The notes under the pieces were generated by a model, which worked only from the letters and a program-made list of their open reading frames with translations, was not told the origin of the DNA and ran no database searches. A program made the position numbers and the translations under genes. This document shows, piece after piece, positions 54,301 to 62,402 of a DNA stretch of 64,000 nt. How positions within the stretch are numbered: the stretch's first letter is position 1; each line of letters begins with the position of its first letter. This stretch comes from Chitinophaga rupis (GTDB lineage: Bacteria; Bacteroidota; Bacteroidia; Chitinophagales; Chitinophagaceae), in the NCBI RefSeq assembly GCF_900109685.1, contig NZ_FOBB01000008.1, positions 308,388-372,387 of the forward strand, read 5' to 3'.

Positions 54301-57300
54301 AATGACAAAGTTTGCGTCACTGGCAACGGCTGTAAAAAAACAGCTGCTGGATGCGCTGGGCATTGTACCGGACCAGGTAATACCTGTAAGGAAAATACCG
54401 AAGACCACCAGTGGTAAAGTGCAGCATTTTAAGCTGCTGGAACAGTATAATACCGGGGAGTTTAATGAGCAGCTAAACGCGCTGCGGCAACTGCAGCTGC
54501 AGCAGGCAGCAGCAGTAAAAGAGAACCGGGCAGCGCTTTTGCTGGACTGCTGCAGGCAGGTGTTTGCAGATGGTACGATTGAGCTGCATACAAACCTTAT
54601 GCAGTATGGCGCCGGCAGCCTGCAGCTTACACAGCTGGCAGCCATCATAAACAGCACGCTTTATACGAACATACAGGTACATGATATTTTTTCGCACGCC
54701 ATTATAGCCGATCTGTTGCAGTTCATCAACGGCATGCCACAGCAGGAGCTGCCTGTTATTCCCGCAGCTAGGGGCGGCAGGCATCCGCTTTCGCCTGCAC
54801 AGCACCGGTTCTGGATGTATGATCAATATGGTTATAACCGTACGGCATATAATATTTGCGGCGCTTATCTCCTGCAGGGTGATGTTCAGGCAGAGGTGCT
54901 GGCAGCAGCGGTTAATAACGTGGTGCAAAGGCACCATGCTTTGCAAATGGTTTTTAATACGGAAGGTGAGCATGTTTACCAGCAGGTAAAGGCTATGCAG
55001 GTACCCCTGGAAGTAACAGACCGCCGCTCCGCCGCATGGGATGCGCAGCAGATAGCTGATTTCGGGAAAGAGCTGGCCGCCATGGTATTTGACCTGCAGC
55101 ATGGCCCGCTGATGAAGGTGGTGCTGGTGCAAACCGGCGAGGCGCACTTTGCACTGTACATAGTGTTACATCATATTATTGCAGATGGCTGGTCATTTAA
55201 CCTGCTGCTACAGGAAATAAAGGCCTTTTATACAGCAGGTCTGGAAGGCAAAGCATCATTATTGCCTGCGCCGGCGGTGCAATATGAAGACTTTGTTACC
55301 TGGCAACAGCAGCAGTGGCAGCTGGAAGCAGCGCGCCTGAAGGCGTACTGGCATGCGCAGCTGGCAAACCTGCCGCCCGTGCTGAAATTACAGGCCACGC
55401 ATATCACAGATAATAACGCAGCTATTGATTGCAGCTTGTATTTTGATATTGATCCTGCGCTGGTGAGTAGTTTGTCTGATTTATGCAGGCAACAGGAAAG
55501 CTCCCTGTTCATGGGGCTGATGGCCGTATTAAATATCCTGTTCTATAAATACACCGGCCAAACAGACCAGGTGCTGGGTACAGATATAGCCGGCAGAGAA
55601 CACCCGCAGCTGGCTGGCAGCATAGGTTGCTTCACCAACACCTTGTGTATCCGCAATACTTTTTCCGCAGCAGATCATTTTCTTCAGATCCTGGAGCAGG
55701 TGCGGGAGAACATGGTAGCTGCGTTTGCACATCAGCTTTATCCGTTTGATCAGCTGTTGAACGAGCTTACAACGGCCAGGGATGTACGCCATAACGGTTT
55801 GTTTGACATACTGGTGCTGATGCAGCCGTTTGAGGAAAGCAGTTTTTCCCTGGCCCCGCATATTACAGCCACGCCGGTTAATATACCGGCAGATAACAGC
55901 TACATAGATCTGCTGATAGAGTTTGTACCGCAGGCAAACGGGCTGCAGATGAAGCTGCGTTATAACGCTGCCCGTTATGAAGCCTGGCAAATGGCTGGTA
56001 TCCATGAACACTTTGAGGTGCTGCTGACAGCTATTGCCGCCGCACCTGCCACACCAATATCTGAGCTGGATCTTTTGCAGACAGGCGCAGCTGCGCAGTA
56101 TATGCAAAATGCCTGTGGCCTTGTAACGGCGCCGGTAGGTAGCCGGTATATTCAGGCGCTTTTCCTGCAGCAGTGCGCCGTACATCCACAGAAAACAGCT
56201 ATCCTTTGCGGGGGAAATGCATTTTCTTACGAATGGCTGGAGCAAAACAGCTGCCGCCTGGCAATCATACTGCAGAACAGTTATAACATAACACCAGGCG
56301 CACGGGTGGGCATTCTTATGGAGCGCAGCCAATGGGCCATTGTAACATTAATGGCTATACTGCGTACAGGAGCAGTTTATGTACCCGTTGATCCGGCCTG
56401 GCCTGCTGCGCGCAAGGCTTATGTGATAGAAGATGCTGCTTTATCCCTGATCTGCTGTGATGCAGTCGCAGCAATGAACGTGGTAACGGCTGTGCCCCAC
56501 CTGGAAGTAGAGCAGCTGTTAAACAGGGAGTGGGAGCCTGCAGCTTTACCGGAGCATGCCGTGCAGGCAGGGGAGCTGGCTTATATAATGTACACGTCCG
56601 GGTCCACAGGCGTACCCAAGGGAGTAATGATAGGCCGGGAGGCGCTTAACAGCTATGTAGCAGGTTTTGCCGGCTATTTTAATATAACGGCTGTGGATAT
56701 AGTGATACAGCAGGCTTCCCTGGCATTTGATACTGCGGTGGAAGAGATCTTCCCGGCGCTTTGCACGGGAGCAACCATACGTATTATACCACAGGGCGGC
56801 CATGGCATTGAGGAAATGTTGCAGCATATACAGTCCGGCGGGGTAACGGTATTAAGCAGTACCCCGCATGTGATCAGCGAAATAAACGCAGGATCACAGT
56901 CTTTCGGAAACCTGCGCCTGGTGATCAGTGGCGGGGACGTGCTGCGGCCTGCGCATATTAACCGGCTTTTAGGGCAGGTACCGGTATATAACACCTACGG
57001 CCCTACGGAAACTACTGTTTGCGCCACCTACCAGCTTATTACTCAGGGCTGGGAAACAGCGCTGATCGGCAAACCTGTACCTAACAGTGAAGTATATATT
57101 CTGAATGCACAGGGGCGGCAGCAGGCACCGGGCATCAGCGGTGAAATAGGTATAGCCGGTGCAGGCCTGGCAGCAGGTTACCTGCACGCTGAAAATGAGG
57201 AGGGGAAATTTATATTCCATCCCTTTAGACCCGGCCGGCGCCTGTACTTAACCGGTGATCTGGGCTATTGTACACCGGAAGGCAGTGTGGTGTTTACAGG

Positions 57301-60300
57301 CCGCAAAGATGAACAGCTTAAAATAAGAGGTTACCGGGTAGAGACCGCCGAGATAATTGCGGCGCTGTTACAGTACCCCGGCATAAAAGAAGCGGAGGTT
57401 GTGGAGCATAGGGCGGAAAATGAAAATTGGCTGAATGCATTTGTAACAGGAACACCCGGGCTGGATATAACCCGGATCAGGCTGCACCTGGGAGCCGCAC
57501 TGCCGTTTTACATGATCCCTGCCAATATTATTCAGCTGGATGTATTTCCCATGCTGCCCAATGGTAAGGTGAACCGGCAGCAGCTGATGGATACGCCGCT
57601 TAGCCCGGCTGCTGATTATGCCGCGCCCCGTACGGATATGGAAAAGACGCTGGTGGCCATCTGGGAGCAGGTATTACAGACCGGTAATATTGGTATATAC
57701 GATAATTTCTTTCAGCTGGGCGGACAGTCCATCCGCGCCACGCAGATCATATCCCGCATACGGCAGCAGCTGCAGCTGGAAATAACCCTTAAAGATATTT
57801 TTACCTGCCAGCATATAGCCTTGCTGGCAACCCTGGCAGCGCAGGCGCCAGTGAACATTGTAACGCCTTTGGTGTCCGTCAGTGCTGCCGCATTTTATGT
57901 AGCCGCGCCGGTACAGCGGCGGCTGTGGCTCACCAGCCGGCAGGAGGGTCATGCGCTGGTAAATAACCTTTGCTGGGCCTACCGCCTGGAAGGCGGCCTG
58001 CGGCCGGATGTGCTGCAAAAAGCGCTGCAGCATATTATTGCACGTTATGAGATATTAAGAACGGTTTTTCGCATGCAGGATGGTATGCTGCAACAGGTAG
58101 TACTGCCGGTAATACCGGCATACGCAACGCTTAAGGATATACCGGCGGCAGTGCAGGAAGCAGTGGCAGTAAGATCCCTGCTGGATGAGGAGCGTAACCT
58201 TCCCTTCGACCTGGAAAAAGGCCCCCTGTTAAGAATGGTGCTGGCCAAACATGGCGAAACGTTCATTTTTATATTAACCGTGCATCACATTATAACAGAT
58301 GCATGGTCTATGGAGCTGATACAGGACGAGCTGGTGAAATACTACCGCATTTTTGCAGCAGGTGATACACCGGAGACCACCATGCCGGCGTTACAGTATA
58401 AAGATTATGCAGACTGGATAAACCGTTTTGGCAGCTCCATGGAAATGACCGCCGGACGCGGATACTGGAAGCAGCTATTAGCAGGCGAGCTGCCTGAATT
58501 AAACCTGCAGGCCGGCACACCGCGGTACCTGGTTAATGATAAGAAAGGCGCCAGGTGGCCGTCTGTATTACAAACGGAAACGGTACAACGTTTTAAAACA
58601 ACCTGTTACAATAATCATACAAGCTTATTTACCGGGCTGCTTGCAGTAACGCAGCTGCTTTTGCATAAATACAGCGGCCTGGAAGATATTATTACAGGGA
58701 TACCTGTTAATGGAAGGGTGCACGACAGCCTGGAAGCTATGCCCGGCTGTTTTATTAACCTGCTGCCGCTGCGCACCGGTATTGAGCCGCAGCATTCGTT
58801 CAATCAATTACTGGCGCATGTAAATGATCGTTTACAGGAGGCATACCGTTACCAATGGGTACCGTTTGAGCAGATAGTGGAGGATGTAAATCCAGCGCGT
58901 GCTGCAGGCCGTCATCCCTTATTTAACATATTGGTGAACTGGCGCAGTGTGGATGATAATAAGCTGCAGCTGGAACAGTTACACCCCGGCATTGTACAAG
59001 TATCGCCGTTACAGCAGGAAGCATTGCATGCTGAATATGACCTGTCTTTCAATTTCCTGGAAAAAAGCGGTGTGCTGGAACTGTCTATTGAATACAATGA
59101 GCATCTTTTTACAGAAGAACGTATACGGCGGATGGGCCTGCATTTCAGCAATTTGCTGCATGCGGCTGCCACCAGTCCTGAAACAGCTGTTACTGCGCTT
59201 ACATACCTGGATGAGCAGGAAAAGCAGCAGGTACTATATGGGTTTAATAATACGGCTGTTAGCTATGAAGGATGTACGACCCTGCCACAACAGCTGGCTG
59301 CTGCTGCGCTGGAAAGGCAAAATGAAGTTGCCCTTATTTGTGGTGCTGAGCAATTAACCTATCATACCCTGGAAGGGGAAAGTAATAGGCTGGCGAACCT
59401 GCTTATTGCCGGGGGGATCCGCAAAGGAGACCTGGTAGGCATTTTTATGGAGCGGGGCATTGAATTTATCATCAGCATTCTGGCAATATTAAAAACAGGC
59501 GCAGCTTATGTACCGGCCGACCGGGAATACCCGCAAGAAAGAGTGCGGCAGATATTGGAGAGCTGCGGCGTAAAAGTGCTGATCACTGATGATACAGCTG
59601 CACGCTATGAAAAGATCCCGCAGCAGTATCAATGGGAACAGCTGGTAAAGCTGCTGCCGGATTATGCAGATGTTTTTGCACCCGTGACAGTTGCGGCAGA
59701 AGACCTGGCATACATCATGTACACCTCCGGCTCCACAGGGCTTCCCAAAGGAGTAATGATCACGCATGGAGCTGTAATAGATTATGTACAAACCTTTCGT
59801 CACCATTTTAACCTGCAGGCTGGCGATGTTGTGTTGCAGCAGTCTTCCGTGTCCTTTGATACCAGCATAGAAGAGATCTTCCCCATTTTGTGCAGCGGCG
59901 GCAGGCTGTTGGTATTACCGGCAGGCGGAAAAGATATAACAGGTATGGTAAATGCCATCCGGGAACATGCGGTAACCATTGTAAGCGTAACACCGCTTAT
60001 CCTGGAAGCGCTGAATAAACAGGCAGACAAGCTGCATACCTTACGCCTGATCATTACCGGCGGCGATGTATTGCAGCTGCGCCATGCCGATAAGCTGACA
60101 GGCCGCTTTGAGCTTTACAATACTTACGGGCCGGTGGAAAGCACCGTTTGTGCCACCTATCAGCAGGTGAGCAGCCCGGCAGATATAAACAGCATTGGCA
60201 GGCCGATTGCTAACCGGCGTATATACATTACAGATAGCCGGCTGCAATTACAGGGTATTGGTGTGCCGGGAGAAATATGTATTGCAGGCAATGGCCTGGC

Positions 60301-62395
60301 GCTGGGATATCTTGCAGCAGCTGATTACAACGTCGCCCGCTTTATTGACCATCCCTTTCCGGGAGAAACAAGATTGTACCGCACGGGAGATAAAGGATAC
60401 TGGCGGGAAGACGGCAGCATTGTGTTCTGTGGCCGCATGGACCGGCAGCTGAAAATAAACGGTTACCGTATTGAGCCGGCTGAAATTGAAAAAGTGCTAT
60501 TACAATATCCCGGCGTTACCACAGCCATTGTAACACCCCAACCACAGGAAAAGGGAAGTGCGCTTTTGTATGCATATGTAACCGGTGCGGAAACATTACA
60601 GGAAAGCAGTATCAGGAACTATCTCCGTAAACAGCTGCCTTATTATATGTTGCCGGCAGTGATCATGGTGCTGGATGTTTTGCCGTTAACGCGCCATGGC
60701 AAGCCGGATGTAGCTGCGCTGCCGGTACTGTCCGGCACAGCAGGCGCACAAGCCCCGTTAACGCCAACGGCAGCTGCCTTAATGCAGCTTTGGATGAATG
60801 TGCTGGAAGTAACGGACCTGCATATAACAGATAACTTTTTCATTAAAGGCGGGCATTCACTAAAAGCTATGCACCTGTTAACCGCAATAGCAGCTGCTTT
60901 TGGTGTGAAGCTGCCGTTTGAGAGCATCTTTTTGTATCCCACCATTGCAGAAATGGCCGGGGTAATAGATACCAGCTTACGCAGCCAGGTAACAGAGATC
61001 CCGGCAGCACCGGTGCAGAAGCATTATCCCTTATCACCGGCGCAAAAGCGCCTGTGGCTGCTGGACCAGTTATCCGTAAATAAAAGGGTATATAACATGG
61101 CAGCTGGTTTCCGCTTAAATGGTGTGCTGGATGTTAATGCTTTCCGCCGCGCATGGGAAACAGTTCTGCAAAGGCAGGATAGCCTGCGCACCGTGTTCCC
61201 GGTGATAGACGGGCAGCCCCGCCAGCAGATCTTGGAAGAGATACTTGTTGACACTTTTATTCACCAGGATATAAGCGCAGCTCCCGACATTGAAGCGGTG
61301 ATAACCACCCATGTGCAGGCAGAACGGGAACGCATTTTTCAGCTGGACAAAGGCCCCTTGGTGAGCATGACGTTATTACAGACCGGCGCTGAAAGCCACC
61401 TGTTACTTTTCAACATGCATCACATTATTTCAGATGGGCATTCCTGCGATCTGTTAATGCAGGAGGTGGTAACGCTGTATAATCAATATAGCAGCGGGTT
61501 ACAGCCGTCTTTACCGGCCTTGCCGGTACAGTACCGTGATGTGGCATGCTGGCAGCTGCAGGCGCTGGACAGTGGATTGTTTGATGCGCACCGGCAATAT
61601 TGGCTGCACACTTTTGCCCGCCCCTGGCAGCCCTTACAGCTGCCGGCTGATGTTACGGCGCCTGCAGTATCCCTGCATATGGGCAGCACGGTACGCCTGC
61701 AAATGGGCGCAGCAACGCTTGATGCCTTAACACAGGTTGCAGCAGACCGTGGCGGCACTTTATTTATGGTGCTGCTAACCACTGTAAAAATGTTATTGTT
61801 CCGCTATACAGCACAGGAAGATATTGTAATAGGCTGCCCGGTGGCTGGCCGCAATTACCCCGGTTTGGCGGCGCCCATAGGATGTTTTGTAAATACGCTT
61901 CCTTTAAGAACGCGCTTAAGTGATACCCTGATCTTTGACGAGCTGTTTGAGCAGGTGAAAAAGGTTACCCTGGCGGGACTGGAGCATCAGCAATATCCGC
62001 TGGATTACCTGGTAGACGAGTTGGGTACAACGCAGCATATACCGCTCTTCAATGTAATGATGCTGCTGGATGAGCTGCCTCCTCATGGCAGCACCCTGCA
62101 TAACATGCATCATATACAGGTAAGTGAATATGAAATACCCTCCGGTGCCAGCAAATGTGATCTTACTTTTACTTTCAGCCGTAAGCACAATAACCTGGAG
62201 CTGGTGCTGGAATATGATACCGCGCTTTTTAACAAGGGTACTATACAGCTGATGGGGCAAAGATACCTGCAGCTGCTGCAGGTGCTGTTAACAGCCCCGG
62301 AAACAGTATTGTCGGCCTACAGCCTGCTTACACCCGAAGAGCAGGCATTACAGGAAAATACCGCTAACCTCCTTATTAATTTTCAGATCGACTAA
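51392..62395 (+). CDS. GT20 (OtsA-like)-FAAL-NRPS fusion: TPS-AL-PCP-C-A-PCP-C-A-PCP-C
   Basis: A 3667-aa protein. Residues 1-460 form a whole trehalose-6-phosphate-synthase domain with R9, WVGWPG, HDYH (D146), H170, RLDIIKG (R270, K275), PSR (R308) and DGMNLVSKEY (D369, N372, E377), matching the UDP-glucose and glucose-6-phosphate ligands of E. coli OtsA. Residues about 475-1035 are a fatty-acyl-AMP-ligase-type domain (YSSGSTGAPNG at 640-650). PCP1 has S1076 in GAGSL. C1 has HHIIADG (1260), A1 has YTSGSTG (1734), PCP2 has S2113, C2 has HHIITDA (2298), A2 has YTSGSTG (2777), PCP3 has S3156 and C3 has HHIISDG (3343). Both A domains give the hand-read code DTESIGTVCK, close to Lys-like codes. 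No epimerase or thioesterase is present. It should load a fatty acid and add two similar residues, with a GT20 domain in the same chain. Confidence 0.93.
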   Translation: MRIIIVTNRLPFTLQENEGKLQLVNSAGGLVSGMRAFLDIARNPQMAGCEVIWVGWPGMVISAAQEPQAHALMDLNTYVPVWLSDKMVRQYYLGYCNEVIWPLFHGFHDAVTRSGDYWPAYEEVNDLYAAVLKNVIHDGDLVWIHDYHLMCLPALLRKQGHNIRISFFLHIPFPDNSCMSRLPGAEQAAILNGLSGADLIGFNAEEYTQHFKQWQSLNRDMPFSAAIATFPIGIDTAVFKDTAGLPSVQQHTAAIRASVQQCRIILSVNRLDIIKGLKQQLIAFRRLLQECPQWRQQVVLQLVVVPSREGLPRNSILKQEIEELVAAICNEFSAPGYSPVQYYFEQYSIPELIAFFAAADVALVVPIKDGMNLVSKEYVASRINGSGTLVLSRQAGASQQLKDALLVDAFDTNSICRALHTALNMDAATQHDRMVRLQTAVTAFDIFDWGNSIIAQTMRPEMNTSAAAFTDTEQTTLAHRLQQLAHREDIGVTFINGAAQEVYLSYRTLYKKALHALYQLQQRGLDQGSQLVLHVDDNECFLVAFWACMLGGIIAVPLATGSQSDHRIKLFSIYEKLTNARLLTDAQHMERLQEFAADGPFAAVAADITASMILPEVLLYEEGSGRPVAVTLQDTAYIQYSSGSTGAPNGVVLTHGNLWTNTGDISTRSAITAEDRMLSWMPLSHDMGLICFHLTGVYAGISQYIMPTALFIRRPALWLEKATRHSASLLYSPNFGYHYFLAAFNPAGANLALNKVRIIYNGAEPISVDLINRFMEALQPFGLSSSAMFPGYGLAEASVAVTLPNPGDAVRCRYLLRNRLGIGDKVVEAVNTAGDQAIAFLEVGYAIPRCSIRICNGEDELLEDDHVGHIQIKGGNVTSGYYNNPAAGKKLFTKDGWLRTGDLGLMKQGRLYVTGRFKQMIIIRGQNYYPQDIERIAHTVAGIEQGKVVACAGSNDGEEQLLLFILSKEEMTKFASLATAVKKQLLDALGIVPDQVIPVRKIPKTTSGKVQHFKLLEQYNTGEFNEQLNALRQLQLQQAAAVKENRAALLLDCCRQVFADGTIELHTNLMQYGAGSLQLTQLAAIINSTLYTNIQVHDIFSHAIIADLLQFINGMPQQELPVIPAARGGRHPLSPAQHRFWMYDQYGYNRTAYNICGAYLLQGDVQAEVLAAAVNNVVQRHHALQMVFNTEGEHVYQQVKAMQVPLEVTDRRSAAWDAQQIADFGKELAAMVFDLQHGPLMKVVLVQTGEAHFALYIVLHHIIADGWSFNLLLQEIKAFYTAGLEGKASLLPAPAVQYEDFVTWQQQQWQLEAARLKAYWHAQLANLPPVLKLQATHITDNNAAIDCSLYFDIDPALVSSLSDLCRQQESSLFMGLMAVLNILFYKYTGQTDQVLGTDIAGREHPQLAGSIGCFTNTLCIRNTFSAADHFLQILEQVRENMVAAFAHQLYPFDQLLNELTTARDVRHNGLFDILVLMQPFEESSFSLAPHITATPVNIPADNSYIDLLIEFVPQANGLQMKLRYNAARYEAWQMAGIHEHFEVLLTAIAAAPATPISELDLLQTGAAAQYMQNACGLVTAPVGSRYIQALFLQQCAVHPQKTAILCGGNAFSYEWLEQNSCRLAIILQNSYNITPGARVGILMERSQWAIVTLMAILRTGAVYVPVDPAWPAARKAYVIEDAALSLICCDAVAAMNVVTAVPHLEVEQLLNREWEPAALPEHAVQAGELAYIMYTSGSTGVPKGVMIGREALNSYVAGFAGYFNITAVDIVIQQASLAFDTAVEEIFPALCTGATIRIIPQGGHGIEEMLQHIQSGGVTVLSSTPHVISEINAGSQSFGNLRLVISGGDVLRPAHINRLLGQVPVYNTYGPTETTVCATYQLITQGWETALIGKPVPNSEVYILNAQGRQQAPGISGEIGIAGAGLAAGYLHAENEEGKFIFHPFRPGRRLYLTGDLGYCTPEGSVVFTGRKDEQLKIRGYRVETAEIIAALLQYPGIKEAEVVEHRAENENWLNAFVTGTPGLDITRIRLHLGAALPFYMIPANIIQLDVFPMLPNGKVNRQQLMDTPLSPAADYAAPRTDMEKTLVAIWEQVLQTGNIGIYDNFFQLGGQSIRATQIISRIRQQLQLEITLKDIFTCQHIALLATLAAQAPVNIVTPLVSVSAAAFYVAAPVQRRLWLTSRQEGHALVNNLCWAYRLEGGLRPDVLQKALQHIIARYEILRTVFRMQDGMLQQVVLPVIPAYATLKDIPAAVQEAVAVRSLLDEERNLPFDLEKGPLLRMVLAKHGETFIFILTVHHIITDAWSMELIQDELVKYYRIFAAGDTPETTMPALQYKDYADWINRFGSSMEMTAGRGYWKQLLAGELPELNLQAGTPRYLVNDKKGARWPSVLQTETVQRFKTTCYNNHTSLFTGLLAVTQLLLHKYSGLEDIITGIPVNGRVHDSLEAMPGCFINLLPLRTGIEPQHSFNQLLAHVNDRLQEAYRYQWVPFEQIVEDVNPARAAGRHPLFNILVNWRSVDDNKLQLEQLHPGIVQVSPLQQEALHAEYDLSFNFLEKSGVLELSIEYNEHLFTEERIRRMGLHFSNLLHAAATSPETAVTALTYLDEQEKQQVLYGFNNTAVSYEGCTTLPQQLAAAALERQNEVALICGAEQLTYHTLEGESNRLANLLIAGGIRKGDLVGIFMERGIEFIISILAILKTGAAYVPADREYPQERVRQILESCGVKVLITDDTAARYEKIPQQYQWEQLVKLLPDYADVFAPVTVAAEDLAYIMYTSGSTGLPKGVMITHGAVIDYVQTFRHHFNLQAGDVVLQQSSVSFDTSIEEIFPILCSGGRLLVLPAGGKDITGMVNAIREHAVTIVSVTPLILEALNKQADKLHTLRLIITGGDVLQLRHADKLTGRFELYNTYGPVESTVCATYQQVSSPADINSIGRPIANRRIYITDSRLQLQGIGVPGEICIAGNGLALGYLAAADYNVARFIDHPFPGETRLYRTGDKGYWREDGSIVFCGRMDRQLKINGYRIEPAEIEKVLLQYPGVTTAIVTPQPQEKGSALLYAYVTGAETLQESSIRNYLRKQLPYYMLPAVIMVLDVLPLTRHGKPDVAALPVLSGTAGAQAPLTPTAAALMQLWMNVLEVTDLHITDNFFIKGGHSLKAMHLLTAIAAAFGVKLPFESIFLYPTIAEMAGVIDTSLRSQVTEIPAAPVQKHYPLSPAQKRLWLLDQLSVNKRVYNMAAGFRLNGVLDVNAFRRAWETVLQRQDSLRTVFPVIDGQPRQQILEEILVDTFIHQDISAAPDIEAVITTHVQAERERIFQLDKGPLVSMTLLQTGAESHLLLFNMHHIISDGHSCDLLMQEVVTLYNQYSSGLQPSLPALPVQYRDVACWQLQALDSGLFDAHRQYWLHTFARPWQPLQLPADVTAPAVSLHMGSTVRLQMGAATLDALTQVAADRGGTLFMVLLTTVKMLLFRYTAQEDIVIGCPVAGRNYPGLAAPIGCFVNTLPLRTRLSDTLIFDELFEQVKKVTLAGLEHQQYPLDYLVDELGTTQHIPLFNVMMLLDELPPHGSTLHNMHHIQVSEYEIPSGASKCDLTFTFSRKHNNLELVLEYDTALFNKGTIQLMGQRYLQLLQVLLTAPETVLSAYSLLTPEEQALQENTANLLINFQID

Positions 62396-62402
62396 CAGCT
62401 AC

